Positions 43,225 through 53,219 of a stretch of 64,000 nt of DNA are shown piece after piece. The stretch is from Acidobacteriota bacterium (lineage in GTDB: Bacteria; Acidobacteriota; Vicinamibacteria; Vicinamibacterales; Fen-181): positions 1 to 64,000 of the forward strand of contig PMZR01000063.1 of NCBI GenBank assembly GCA_003170135.1, written 5' to 3'. Positions within the stretch are counted from its first letter, which is position 1. Each line of letters begins with the position of its first letter. A program made the position numbers and the translations under genes. Below the pieces are notes generated by a model. The model was not told the origin of the DNA. It searched no databases and saw only the letters and a program-made list of their open reading frames with translations.

Positions 43225-44502
43225 ATGAGCCATCTCACCTTCATACATGCCGCCGACCTTCACCTGGACACGCCCTTCGAGGGACTCGGACGCCTGGCGC
43301 CAGAAATCGCCGAGGTGCTTCGGGACTCATCGCTGGCCGCCTGGGACGCGCTCGTCACGCTCTGTATCCAGCGCGAGGCGGGGCTGCTCCTCCTCGCAGG
43401 CGACATCTACGACGGCGAGGAGCGTGGCATCCGGGCGCAACTGCGCTTCCTTCGCGGCCTCGAACGCCTGTCCGAGCGCGGTGTTCGTGTGCTCGTTGCC
43501 CACGGTAACCACGACCCTCACGACGGCAGGTGGTCCGCCATCCGCGAGTGGCCGACGCACGTGACCGTCTTCGGGCACAGGGCCGTAGAGACGTTCCCGG
43601 TCGTCGATGACGAGGGCCACCAGGTGGCCGTCGTTCAGGGGATCAGCCACGCGTCGCGGACGGTCACCGAAAACCTTGCCCTCCGGTTCCGGCGCACGTC
43701 AGAGCCGTTCCCTCAGTTCGGGCTGCTCCACTGCAACGCCGACCAGGACCCGTATCACCCCGCCTATGCGCCGTGCACGCTCGACGACCTGCGCGCCGCG
43801 GGCATGGATTACTGGGCGCTCGGCCACATCCACCGTCACCGCGTGCTGTCGGCCGGCGACCCGTGGGTGGTGTACGCGGGAAGCCTCCAGGGACGCAGCC
43901 TCAAGCCGGGCGAGGTGGGCGTCAGGGGCGTGGTCGTGGGCAGCGTGGCAGGCGGCCGCGTGTCGGACATCGAGTTCGTCCCCGCGCCCCATGTGCGGTT
44001 CGCCGAGCTGGAGGTGGAAATCCGGGACGTCGCTGACACGCCGCGGTTGCTCGACCGGATGGAAGAAGAAGCACAGGCCGCGATGGAAGAAGGGCTGGCC
44101 GTGGGGCTGGTGGCTCGGGTGAAGCTCGTCGGGCGGGGGCCGCTTCACGGCGACCTCGCTGCTCCTGAGCGCCTCGCTGACTTGCTGAAGACCATGCGCG
44201 AGGAGGCGCGGGAGCGCACGCCGTTTCTCTGGTGGAGCGGCCTCGTGTCGGCAACACGGCCGGACCTCGACCGCGACGCCATCCGACGGCGCGGTGATTT
44301 CTCCGCGGAGCTTCTTCAGCTGACGGACAGGCTTCGGGAAGACGAAGAGGCCTTGTCACGGTTGGCGCAGCAGGAGGAAGCGGCGCTCCAGGCCGGCGGT
44401 GTGAGGAAGCTGGTCGCCCGGGTTCAAGACGAACCGAAACATCTGCTCGACGATGCCGAGACGCTCGCCCTGGAGCGTCTCGAGGCGAGGAGCGAGCAAT
44501 GA
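43225..44502 (+). CDS. YhaO/SbcD-like metallophosphoesterase nuclease
   Basis: 425 residues, with GGGAGG before ATG. All five metal motifs are seen: HAADLHLD (9-16), LLLAGDIYDGEE (about 55-66), VAHGNHDPHD (about 92), LLHCNADQDP and ALGHIHRHRVL (about 195). A capping domain follows (about 250-330) and a helical C-terminus. The family acts with a YhaN/SbcC-type ATPase on DNA ends or hairpins. It overlaps the next gene by four bases, so the pair forms one complex. Confidence 0.88.
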   Translation: MSHLTFIHAADLHLDTPFEGLGRLAPEIAEVLRDSSLAAWDALVTLCIQREAGLLLLAGDIYDGEERGIRAQLRFLRGLERLSERGVRVLVAHGNHDPHDGRWSAIREWPTHVTVFGHRAVETFPVVDDEGHQVAVVQGISHASRTVTENLALRFRRTSEPFPQFGLLHCNADQDPYHPAYAPCTLDDLRAAGMDYWALGHIHRHRVLSAGDPWVVYAGSLQGRSLKPGEVGVRGVVVGSVAGGRVSDIEFVPAPHVRFAELEVEIRDVADTPRLLDRMEEEAQAAMEEGLAVGLVARVKLVGRGPLHGDLAAPERLADLLKTMREEARERTPFLWWSGLVSATRPDLDRDAIRRRGDFSAELLQLTDRLREDEEALSRLAQQEEAALQAGGVRKLVARVQDEPKHLLDDAETLALERLEARSEQ

Positions 44503-47500
44503 AGATCCGCGGCTGGCAGGTCGAAGGGTTCGGCGTCTTGTCCAACTACCACATCGCGGACCTCCCGGATGGCCTCGTGCTGGTACACGGGCCAAACGAG
44601 GCCGGCAAGAGCACCTTGCTCTCCTTTCTGCGCGGTGTGCTGTTCGGGTTTCCGGACCGGCGCGGCAACGAACCGCTTTATCCGCCGCTGCGCGGCGGTC
44701 GTCATGGCGGCGCGCTGCTCCTGGAAGGTCCTGACGGCGTCTATCGCGTTGACCGGTCCGGCGGCCGTCGTGGGCCGCTCGCCATCGTCAGGCCAGACGG
44801 TGCGGAGGGCAGCGAGAACGACCTGCAGCAACTCCTCGGCGGCGCCGACCGGCAGCTCTTCCGGTCCGTGTTTGCCTTCAGCCTCCAGGAACTGGCGAGC
44901 ATGGAGACGCTGTCGTCTGACCAGGTTCGCGCCCGCATCTTCTCCGCCGGCATCGCGGGCGCTGGACGGTCGGCGCGCGAGGTCATCGAGGAGCTGCAGA
45001 AGGAAGCAACATCGCTCTTGAGCGCGCGATCGGGGCGGATCCGGGAGCTGGTCAAAGAGGCGCAATCGCTATCGGACCAGATCGGGGCGGCGGTCCGGCG
45101 AGCGTCCGATTACACCGAGTCAGTCCGGCAGGAGGAAGACGCCCAGGTCGAGGTCGGCCGGCTTCTCACCGCGGTTATGCGCGCCGAAGCGAACGAGCGG
45201 CGAGCGAAGACGCTGATCGACTTGTGGCCGACCGAATCGAAGCGGAAGGAGGCGTTGAAATCGCTCGAGGGCCTGCCCGAGGTCATCTCCTTCCCTGCCG
45301 ACCCGGAGGCGCGGCTCGCGACGGCGCTCGGCGACGTTCGGACGGCCGGGGAGTCGTTCGCCGATACCGAACAGGCACGGCAGCGACTGCGGGAGCAGCG
45401 CCACGGAATTGAAGTAGACGAGCACCTGCCGCCGGTCGCAGCCACGGCCGCGGATCTGGTGGCCGAATGCGCAGCCCATCGTGAGCACCTCGCGCGCATA
45501 GCGGATGTCGTCGCCGAAGTGCGCCAGCACGACGACGGGATAGGCGACGTGCTGCACGGGCTCGGCCCGGCCTGGGACGAGCCGCGGCTGGCCTCGCTCG
45601 ACACGTCGTTGCCGGCGACGGAGGAGGTTCGCGGCTGGCAGCAACGCCTGGAGAAAACCAGTCGCGAAGCGGAGTCTGCGGCATCCGCCCTCGCGTCGTT
45701 CGACCGGCGCGTGGCCCGGGTTGAGGCGGCGCTCGAGCGGATCGGCGCCGAGTTCGACGGACGCGAAGATCAACTCACCGAGGACTGGGTCCGTGCGGTG
45801 TCCGCTCGCCTCGCTGCAGCGGCGGACGACATCACCGCCTTGGAGAGTGAGAGTGGCGCGTCCGAGCTGGTGTTCAACGCAAGGTCGGTAGAAACGGCGG
45901 CGGCGGCACTCGCCGCCGCCCGGCAGGAGTGCGCGCGCCTGCGCACCATCGCCGACGATGCGACTGAACGCTCGCGGGCAATCGTGGTCAACGGCAGGCT
46001 TGCCTCTCTGCAGGAGCAGGCGACCGAGGCGGCGCGACACGTGGAGGTGGAACGCCAGCGGCTTCGCGACATCGAGAGCCAGGAAGCCACAGTGCGGGAA
46101 CGGCGCGAAGCGGTGGAGCGCGGAATCCGGGACCTGGGCCCCGGCTGGGACGAAGGCCGTGTAGTCGCTGTCGCGTCCGACTTTGTGCAGATTCAGCAGG
46201 CGCGTGAGTTCGCGGCACGGATGACGGACAACCGGGAGCATCTCACTGGCGCGCAGCGCGAACTCGATCACGTGGGAAAAGGGCGTTCGGCGCGCGAGAA
46301 GGACCTCCAGCGGTTGCAGGGTGAGCTGAACGCCAAGGAGCCGACGTCCTTGGAAACGCTGGAGAGCCAGAACCGCGCCCTTCGGCGGCTCCGCGCGACA
46401 CTGGCCGAACTCGCGGGAATCGCGGGCGCCCGTGGTGTGGAAGAGCGAGCGAGGGCCGAGGCCGCCCGCGAAGAAGCCCCGGTGTCAGTCAATGCCGGCT
46501 GGCTGCCATGGGTGGCCGGCCTGATGGCGGTTGTCCTCGCGTTGCTGGCAACGTGGCGGCTCCTTGCGCGGGACCTCGCCGGAGGCGCGTCGCTCGCGGC
46601 TGCCTTCGTCGTGACTGCGGCGCTTGCGTTCGGGCTTCGGTCCCTGGCCTCACGTGCCCGGCCTGCCACTGACGGCGCATCTCGCCGGCAGCATCGTCTC
46701 GAAGAGATCGGGCGGCGCATTATGGACCTGGAGAGACGTACTGCGCAGGTGAACCGCGCAACCGAGGAGGACGCGCGCAGCCTGGGCCTGCCGGACCTGC
46801 CCACCCTCGAGCAGGTCGAGGACCGTCAGGGGCAGTGGGCCGGCGAGCGAGACGCGAGACGTCGCCGCGACGACCTCGCCGCGGACGCCGGTGGGCTGGC
46901 AGAGGAACTCAAGAGCTGGCGCGAGTCTGAACTCCGTCGGAAGAAAGAGCACGATGACGCGGCGGAGCAGGCGGCCAAGACCCTCCGCGAGTGGGAGGCC
47001 TGGCTCGGGGCGAAAGGATTGCCCGCCGGGATGACGCCGGACGCGACACGCGACCTCCTGCAGCAAGTCCGGTCACTCCAGGAACGGATCGAAGCACGCA
47101 ACGCGACCGCTGGGCGCCTGCACGGGGAGCGAGCGGCCTGGCAGGCGTGGAGGACGAGCGCTGAAGGGCTGTTCGCGGCGAGCGGCGATTCGACGGCTAC
47201 CGGCATCGCCCCGCCGTCGCTCTTCGAACGCGTCCTTAGCCTACAGCGCAGAAGCACCGAGGAGGCGAAGCGGACACGCGAGCGTACGGCGGTGGAGCAC
47301 GAGGCCGACAGCTGGCTCGACAAGCTCGCAACCGCACAGGTTGAGATGTCCAGACTAGAAGGCAACGCACTGTCCGTCGCCCGGGATGCTCACAAAGGCG
47401 TCGGCGACCGGTGGCGAAGCGCGCAAGCCACTCGTGGACGCGAGCGAGGTCAGGTGGAGACGGTCGGTCAGGAATCGGAGCGCGCAACACGCGAGTGGAA

Positions 47501-48992
47501 CGCGTGGCAAGCGGACCATGGCGTCGATCGCCGAATGTCCCCGGAGGGCGTACTCGACTTGTTCGGCCAGGTGCGCCGCGGGCACGAGGCAATCGTCCGG
47601 CGCGTCCAGGCGGTGCGGACGCTCGAGGCGCTCCGAACGGCAGTCGCAGGCTGGGAGCAGAGGGTGGCAGACGCGGTGAGCGCCGCCGGCTCGCGGGCAC
47701 CTGAAGGCACTCCGGACGCGTGGATCGTTGCCATACAGGATCTGGACCGGCGCTGCCAAGCGGACGCGACTGCGCGGCAGGAGGCTGCCCGGCTTGATGG
47801 CGAGATAGCCGATGCCGACTTGGCCTTGGAACGCTCCGGAGTGCGGCGCAAACGGTGCGCGGAGGCCTTTTCGGCGCTGCTGTTGGAGGCCGGCGTGTCA
47901 AGCGAGGCGGAATTCCGGCAACGCCTCGAAACGTATCGCGAGCGCGAAGCCCTGAAGCGGACGGTTGCAGGTTTCGAAAACCAGATTGCCGCGGTGCTCG
48001 GCCGAGGCGACGAAGCAGCCGAGATGCGGGTGGAGCTGAGCTGCGGGCGCGTCATCGAGTGGACGGCCGACGTGCAGCAATGGACGGTCACCGCGACGGA
48101 TCTCCGCAGGCAGCATGAAGAGGCCATCCGCCGTCACCAGGACCTGTCGAACGAGCGGCGCCAAGTTGAGGAGGCGGCGGACGTCGCCGACCTGGAGCTG
48201 CAGCATCAGGCCGTGCTCGAGGAACTGGACGCGGCCGTTCACCGGCGGCGCAGGGTGTCGCTCGCGGAAGCCCTTATCGGCGAGACGCTCCGGGAGTTCG
48301 AGCGCACCCGCCAGCCGGCGGTGCTCGCCAAGGCGTCGGAAGTATTCCAGCGCGTCACCGGTGGGCGGTACTTGCGGGTGATTCAGACCGAGGACGACGA
48401 GGGGATCGTCGCGCTCCACCGGTCTGGCACCCGCCGCACGGTCGCCGAATTGAGCCGAGGGACGCAGGAACAGCTGTATCTGTCGATGCGGCTAGGCCTC
48501 GCCCGGGAGTTCGGCGAGCGCGCGGTGCCTCTGCCACTCGTGATGGACGACGTGCTGGTGAATTTCGACGAGTCGCGGGCGCGGCACATGGCGATGGAGT
48601 TGATGGCGTTTGCCGAAGACCACCAGGTCTTGCTCTTCACGTGCCACACGTTCGTCCGGGAGATGCTGCTCGACCTGGATCCGGACGTTCGCGTGATCGA
48701 CATGCCCGTCTACGACGTTGCTGACGTGGACTCTCGTCTCACGGAAAGCGAAGCCGACACTGGTACCCAGGGGCCATCCTCGTTTGCGGGCCCTGCGCTC
48801 GAGTCGTCGGTCCTCCACGCCTTGGCCTCGGCAGTCGGCCCATTGTCATTGTCCGAGCTTGCGATCGCGCTGGAATGCGACGCCGAGCACGTTCGACGCG
48901 TCCTGGCCTCGCTGCGCGACACCAGGCAGGTGGTCATGACCGGCCAGAAACGGGGTGCGCGGTACGCGCTGCGGCACGAGGAATTGACGTAG
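44499..48992 (+). CDS. Giant YhaN/SbcC-like ATPase with membrane segments and HTH tail
   Basis: 1,497 residues. Walker A GPNEAGKS at 31-38 begins an ABC-type head, followed by coiled coils rich in Arg/Glu/Ala. Two hydrophobic helices occur mid-protein (about 664-715, with WVAGLMAVVLALLATWRLL and LAAAFVVTAALAFGL), as in YhaN proteins thought to sit at the membrane. The second head half has VAELSRGTQEQLYLSMRLGL (signature) and PLPLVMDDVLVNFDESRA (Walker B/D-loop, about 1345). After it a 100-residue extension ends in a winged-helix-like ALASAVGPLSLSELAIALEC. The extension is unusual. Partner: the YhaO-like nuclease. Confidence 0.85.
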   Translation: MKIRGWQVEGFGVLSNYHIADLPDGLVLVHGPNEAGKSTLLSFLRGVLFGFPDRRGNEPLYPPLRGGRHGGALLLEGPDGVYRVDRSGGRRGPLAIVRPDGAEGSENDLQQLLGGADRQLFRSVFAFSLQELASMETLSSDQVRARIFSAGIAGAGRSAREVIEELQKEATSLLSARSGRIRELVKEAQSLSDQIGAAVRRASDYTESVRQEEDAQVEVGRLLTAVMRAEANERRAKTLIDLWPTESKRKEALKSLEGLPEVISFPADPEARLATALGDVRTAGESFADTEQARQRLREQRHGIEVDEHLPPVAATAADLVAECAAHREHLARIADVVAEVRQHDDGIGDVLHGLGPAWDEPRLASLDTSLPATEEVRGWQQRLEKTSREAESAASALASFDRRVARVEAALERIGAEFDGREDQLTEDWVRAVSARLAAAADDITALESESGASELVFNARSVETAAAALAAARQECARLRTIADDATERSRAIVVNGRLASLQEQATEAARHVEVERQRLRDIESQEATVRERREAVERGIRDLGPGWDEGRVVAVASDFVQIQQAREFAARMTDNREHLTGAQRELDHVGKGRSAREKDLQRLQGELNAKEPTSLETLESQNRALRRLRATLAELAGIAGARGVEERARAEAAREEAPVSVNAGWLPWVAGLMAVVLALLATWRLLARDLAGGASLAAAFVVTAALAFGLRSLASRARPATDGASRRQHRLEEIGRRIMDLERRTAQVNRATEEDARSLGLPDLPTLEQVEDRQGQWAGERDARRRRDDLAADAGGLAEELKSWRESELRRKKEHDDAAEQAAKTLREWEAWLGAKGLPAGMTPDATRDLLQQVRSLQERIEARNATAGRLHGERAAWQAWRTSAEGLFAASGDSTATGIAPPSLFERVLSLQRRSTEEAKRTRERTAVEHEADSWLDKLATAQVEMSRLEGNALSVARDAHKGVGDRWRSAQATRGRERGQVETVGQESERATREWNAWQADHGVDRRMSPEGVLDLFGQVRRGHEAIVRRVQAVRTLEALRTAVAGWEQRVADAVSAAGSRAPEGTPDAWIVAIQDLDRRCQADATARQEAARLDGEIADADLALERSGVRRKRCAEAFSALLLEAGVSSEAEFRQRLETYREREALKRTVAGFENQIAAVLGRGDEAAEMRVELSCGRVIEWTADVQQWTVTATDLRRQHEEAIRRHQDLSNERRQVEEAADVADLELQHQAVLEELDAAVHRRRRVSLAEALIGETLREFERTRQPAVLAKASEVFQRVTGGRYLRVIQTEDDEGIVALHRSGTRRTVAELSRGTQEQLYLSMRLGLAREFGERAVPLPLVMDDVLVNFDESRARHMAMELMAFAEDHQVLLFTCHTFVREMLLDLDPDVRVIDMPVYDVADVDSRLTESEADTGTQGPSSFAGPALESSVLHALASAVGPLSLSELAIALECDAEHVRRVLASLRDTRQVVMTGQKRGARYALRHEELT

Positions 48993-49103
48993 ACGCAAAC
49001 CAGTCAACATCCGCCGGTTCAAGGGTCTGGAGTCCGGCCACTTCGCGCCGCTCACGAGCGACGTGCGCGTCGCCCGAAGAAGGGTCTACGGAGAGGTTCG
49101 ACC

Positions 49104-49565
49104 ATGAACATCAGCAGAGAAGACCTTGACGCGCGTGAGTTTCGGCGCGCCGGTACCGTCTACCCTGACGCAAGCAGTATCCTTCGCGTGGAGATGGAGA
49201 ACGGGTGGGATGTCCCTGGGTGGGTCACGTACATCATGGTCGTTGACGGGGAGTTCAAGAAGGCCGGCAAGACGGGGGACGGAGAATCGACGCTCAAGGG
49301 CCGCATGTCTTCCACCTTCCAGGCGCTTCGTCAGGTCATCGCCGGTCCACCTGCCAACCGGCCGCCTGCGCGGTGGCGTTCCAGGCCTTTGGACCCCTTC
49401 AAGCAAAATGGGCCAGCCGCGATCCTCGCGCAGCAGCAGATCGAGTTGTGGGCAAAGAGGCAGCCCACCCGCGAGCGGACCATTTCGGAAGAGACCGAGC
49501 TGAACGAGCACTATCGTGGTGAATGGACGAAGGAAGGATGGACGAAGGACGGCAGGCGGCGATGA
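49104..49565 (+). CDS. GIY-YIG-like small protein
   Basis: 153 residues; ATG 49104 is preceded by GGAGAGG. WVTYIMVVDGEFKKAGKTG and LKGRMSSTFQALRQ resemble the GIY-YIG nuclease core (Tyr-x-Ile, Lys-x-Gly, Arg on the next helix), while the usual catalytic Glu is not obvious. Could be a nuclease or a degenerate member. It is 13 bases before the next open frame and probably co-transcribed with it. Confidence 0.55.
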   Translation: MNISREDLDAREFRRAGTVYPDASSILRVEMENGWDVPGWVTYIMVVDGEFKKAGKTGDGESTLKGRMSSTFQALRQVIAGPPANRPPARWRSRPLDPFKQNGPAAILAQQQIELWAKRQPTRERTISEETELNEHYRGEWTKEGWTKDGRRR

Positions 49566-49679
49566 GCATGATGAGTCGTGAGCACTTCGAAAACACGCAT
49601 ATTGTCCGCTGGAGCGCACCCACGCGCGGCAGATGCGGGAAGTGGCGGTCGCGCGAACTGCCTATCGATGCGAGGAGAG

Positions 49680-50408
49680 ATGACCGTGCCGACGCTCCGG
49701 TTCGTCCGAATGCAGTATCAACCGTGCGACCTCGAAGCATGGAAGGACGGCGACTATTCGATTCTCCGTTGCCTTCACGCCTCGAAGCCTCTCCAATCCA
49801 TCCTGTGCGCGAAGGCGAGAACCCGCCGAGAGGGCAGGCTGGGGCGTGGCCGAAGCGGTGGAGATCGTCGGTTCTTCGGCGAAGCGTTCGTCGCGGGCGA
49901 GCTATCCAAGCAGTGTGATGCCGCCTGGTACGGCTCATTCAAGTGGTTGACGTCTCCGACGTGGCTCGCTGAAACGCCAGCCTCAGACAACTACGCCACC
50001 CAATTCGGCGAGGCGCTTCGGCATCATTTCGGCCGACACCTCGAAAAGCTGCAGACACGCGCCGAAAAGCTCTGCGGGCTGCCGAACTGCGCGAAGCCGA
50101 TGCCGCCGGACTTGTGGCTGATCGCGGACGGCCGTCATCGGTTTATCGAAGTTAAGCTCCCGGGTGACACCATCCGCGGGGCGCAGTTGGCCGGCCTTGC
50201 GCTCATCGCCACGTCTCTACCAGCTACTACAGTTGAGATCGTCACCCTGAATGGCGGCTGCCGAACCACGCGGAAATGGCTGGATCGGGAGGAAGCTGCC
50301 CTCCGTCGCGCCGACGAGGAGTTCTCCGGGTTCTGCCGAAAGCTGAAAGCGTCCTCATCTGTACCCGACGGCGAGCCGCGTCCGCGCCAGATCAAAACGA
50401 GGCCATGA
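49680..50408 (+). CDS. VRR-NUC-like PD-(D/E)XK nuclease
   Basis: 242 residues from ATG 49680; the frame is open to 49578 and AGGAG lies very close to this ATG, so the start is uncertain. The C-terminal part has PPDLWLIADGRHRFIEVKLP followed by GDTIRGAQLAGLALI: Pro-Asp, Glu-x-Lys, Gly-Asp and Gln spacing as in VRR-NUC nucleases. Upstream it holds RFFGEAFVAGELSKQ. It probably cuts structured DNA; the role in this island is unknown. Its stop overlaps the ATG of the next gene. Confidence 0.6.
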   Translation: MTVPTLRFVRMQYQPCDLEAWKDGDYSILRCLHASKPLQSILCAKARTRREGRLGRGRSGGDRRFFGEAFVAGELSKQCDAAWYGSFKWLTSPTWLAETPASDNYATQFGEALRHHFGRHLEKLQTRAEKLCGLPNCAKPMPPDLWLIADGRHRFIEVKLPGDTIRGAQLAGLALIATSLPATTVEIVTLNGGCRTTRKWLDREEAALRRADEEFSGFCRKLKASSSVPDGEPRPRQIKTRP

Positions 50409-50952
50409 GCAAGGCCCAAGCGTTCTCTGCAGCGGAATTTGCCCGTCTTGGCGAATGCTGCGACGAACGACAGTCGGTGACCGCTCTCGCTCCCCGCATC
50501 GACCGACTGCTCTACCTGGTCAACCGGCTCCCAACCTCGCGCAGGATTGCGGCGTTCCGGGAGACGTGGGCCAAGAAGTCGGTCGTGCCTGCGCTCTTTG
50601 CGACCGTCCCTTCGGAGATACCGACTACATTCATGGCGGCCACACTCACTGGTATATTTATCATCGCGGCGATCGGTGGGAGCCGCAGTTCAACGTCGGG
50701 ATGTTCGGTGCACCGCCCGGCCGGCAATACCTGCGGATTGGGGTGGGCTTCAGTCTGACCCTAAACAGTCGAGACCCTGACAGGCAGGCACGGCTCGAAG
50801 GGCTCTACTCCCTTTTCTGCGGGTTTCAAAGCTCGATTCGAGGCGCCGGCCGGCAAGCTTTCGAAGACGCGCTGGGGCAGCCACTAATCGCCGAAGTCGA
50901 CCGCGTGATTCAGCTGTGGGAACCGCTCTGGCGACAGACGTGGTCGGCGTGA
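50405..50952 (+). pseudogene. Hypothetical gene with a frameshift near 50,600
   Basis: Starts at ATG 50405, overlapping the previous stop (ATGA), with MSKAQAFSAAEFARLGECCD. The protein-like sequence then leaves this frame and resumes in another: CALCDRPFGDTDYIHGGHTH and WEPQFNVGMFGAPPGRQYLR, ending at 50952. The switch lies at about 50580-50640. It is either a genuine frameshift or a sequencing error; the intact protein would be about 180 residues. A His/Cys-rich middle is notable. Family unknown. Confidence 0.6.
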
Positions 50953-51015
50953 CGACGACGCATTGGCCGACGGTTTCGCTCCGCGTCCGTAAATTGCCTC
51001 AAACCAAGCGAGGGC

Positions 51016-51405
51016 ATGAACATGCCGGAGATCGATGTGAGGGACTTCGAGGAACGCCTCGACAGCGGGGAGTGCAGCCAGGTCGTCCGCGACATCGTCG
51101 CATCCCTCAGGAAAGCGGCGGAGCGGGCCGGCGACGTTGCGTGGACTGCACATTCAGCTCTTGGGCGCAGTTGGGGAATCATCGGAAAACGGGAAGGGCG
51201 AGTGATCTGCAGACTCGATGTCAAACCGCAAGCCGAGCACGTCTGTGTGTGCATTCCCGGCGCGGACGACGGCAAGCTCGTTGCCGCGGGTACCGTTCAC
51301 AGACGTAAGAACGCGCCCTCGTGGGTCGACATCCGAGACACGCGCGGCGCCAAGGTGCTCGAGCCGCTGATCATGCGGGCGTATGCCGAGGCAGGCGAGG
51401 CCTAG
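51016..51405 (+). CDS. Hypothetical protein
   Basis: 129 residues (ATG 51016 or 51022). Soluble, with LRKAAERAGDVAWTAHSALG and VICRLDVKPQAEHVCVCIPG. No catalytic motif is visible. It follows the frameshifted gene by 63 bases in the same direction. Confidence 0.5.
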   Translation: MNMPEIDVRDFEERLDSGECSQVVRDIVASLRKAAERAGDVAWTAHSALGRSWGIIGKREGRVICRLDVKPQAEHVCVCIPGADDGKLVAAGTVHRRKNAPSWVDIRDTRGAKVLEPLIMRAYAEAGEA

Positions 51406-51503
51406 ACTGGAAGCCCCGCGACGCCGGCCGTTCGCCGTGGGCTGCCGCGGAGCTACGCTCCCAACAGGCTGTGGCACGCATACGCGTTCATGTCGGGCGC
51501 CCG

Positions 51504-52838
51504 TTACTGCCACGGTGTCTTGTCAACCTCACCGACTGCTTCCGCAGCCATACGATTGCGGTATTCGCCGTTGTGATCGACCAGGTAAAGCAGCGCCAGC
51601 TCCTGATACCAGAGCGACAGCTGCCAGGCCTCAAAGGTGGCGAGGTTCGACGCCGAAAGCACGACCTTCCTCCGTTTCGGGTTCGCGTGCACGTAGCCGT
51701 GACGGATCTCGGCGAGGGCTTCGGCGCTGTCCGTCCAGCCCTGCTTCGCGGCGAACGCGGCGAGATTGGCCGAGCGTGCGGGAAACACCGCGTCGGCCTT
51801 GAGTATGGTCAAGAGCAGGCGGAGCTTCTCGGCGGCCTTCAGGTTGTCGTACTTCGAGGCGCCCATCGTCCCCGTTTTGTCCACGACGACCAGCGCGCCG
51901 AGCAGATCGAGCGAGGTGAGGCCGAGGATGATTGCCCCTTCCATGCCCCCTGCCCGCGTGTTGCTCTTCTGGTACCAGTGCAACGCGAGACTCAACGCCT
52001 CCCAGCGGTCGGGGTTGGCATGGGTCGCAGCGAAAGCCGGGAAGATCTCGGAGAGAAGATTGCCGTGGTGTTCGTCGAACCAGGTGTCGCGGCCCTTCCA
52101 GGGATCGACGACGGGCGAGCCCCAGCGTTCCCAAACGGTTGCGCCGCCGGTATCTACGCCCCACCGGATCGCGAGGTTCGATGCAGCCCCTCGGGCGAAA
52201 CCGAGGAAGCGGTTAAAGGTATCGAGGACGCCCTCCGCGTCCTGCGCGCTGAAGTGTGAGCCGTCCGTCCGGTCCAAACGGCCCATGTGCGTGAAGGCGT
52301 AGCCGCCCGTCTCTTCAAGGCTCTTGAAGACATCTGTCGAATGCTCGACCGCGCTCAGGCGGATGCGCCAGCCGTCCCATTGCAGTTCGGCGACCGAGGG
52401 CGGATACCCGAATTCAAGGGCAGGCTTTGGGCCCGGCGTGATGAAGTCGGAGAAGTTCACCACCTGGAATCCAAGGTGCGCGAGGTTCTCGCCGGAGCCC
52501 CTCACGAAGGTGCTGACGCTTCCTGAGACTCTTGAGGACGACACGCCATCCTTCACGCTGAAGCGCGTGCTGTTGATCAGCGTCTCCACGGTCTCGTCTG
52601 CGATGACAGCCTTGACGCGCGCGCCGGGATGCGGCGCGTTCCATCCGGCCGAAGACAGTTCGGCCTCAAGGCGCAAACCCGTGGACGGGAGCCACCGCAG
52701 GACGAGTGCGCCAGTTCCTTCCGCTTCCGTGTTGCCAGCGGCCGGCATCCTGACCGGACCTTGGAGCAACGTCACGGGTTCATTCGCCGCCGTGTGCGGG
52801 TGAAGGCAGGAGAGCGTCACGAACGGCTCGAAGGCCAT
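51504..52838 (-). CDS. HEPN-domain protein with large N-terminal domain (ApeA-like layout)
   Basis: 444 residues from ATG 52838. The C-terminal 180 residues are helical with EIRHGYVHAN near residue 380, which fits the R-x4-H motif of HEPN ribonucleases. The first 250 residues are beta-rich (LGFQVVNFSDFITPG, YPPSVAELQWDGWRIRLSAV). A beta-rich sensor followed by a C-terminal HEPN is the arrangement of ApeA-type abortive defence proteins. A similar layout exists in many uncharacterised proteins, so the name is tentative. It would cut RNA on infection if active. Confidence 0.55.
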   Translation of the reverse strand: MAFEPFVTLSCLHPHTAANEPVTLLQGPVRMPAAGNTEAEGTGALVLRWLPSTGLRLEAELSSAGWNAPHPGARVKAVIADETVETLINSTRFSVKDGVSSSRVSGSVSTFVRGSGENLAHLGFQVVNFSDFITPGPKPALEFGYPPSVAELQWDGWRIRLSAVEHSTDVFKSLEETGGYAFTHMGRLDRTDGSHFSAQDAEGVLDTFNRFLGFARGAASNLAIRWGVDTGGATVWERWGSPVVDPWKGRDTWFDEHHGNLLSEIFPAFAATHANPDRWEALSLALHWYQKSNTRAGGMEGAIILGLTSLDLLGALVVVDKTGTMGASKYDNLKAAEKLRLLLTILKADAVFPARSANLAAFAAKQGWTDSAEALAEIRHGYVHANPKRRKVVLSASNLATFEAWQLSLWYQELALLYLVDHNGEYRNRMAAEAVGEVDKTPWQ

Positions 52839-53219
52839 GGTCCAGTACAACCGGCGTTGGGCAGGCTGTCAATTGGGGTCTCACTGACACAGCGCCGGCC
52901 CGTGGATGAGGGTCGTTCAGGAGGACGTTCTCAACGCCGAAGCCGATCTTCGGAGCGTAGCTCGGTACGTCCATAACCAGCGCCAGCAGACGCTCCGGCA
53001 CGCGGTGAACGACCGCCTTGGCATCGAACCTGCCTTGAAGGGATCCCGCCAGGGCGGATGCTGGATCCGCCCTGGGCGACCACTCGTTTCCCATCCAATT
53101 CAGTGCCGCTGCACACCGTGCTGACGATGAGGTCTCGACGAGAACAGCTTGGAATGGCGGAGGGAGAGGACGACCGCGTCTGAAAAGAGCTTCGGCGTGG
53201 CCACGTGGCCGTGATCGAG
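52839..53219. other. 381-base intergenic region with a perfect hairpin
   Basis: No convincing gene. CCAGGGCGGAT (53049-53059) and ATCCGCCCTGG (53065-53075) form an 11-bp stem with a five-base loop. It lies 145 bases beyond the stop of the minus-strand gene at 53220 and could end its transcript; there is no T tract. Confidence 0.5.
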
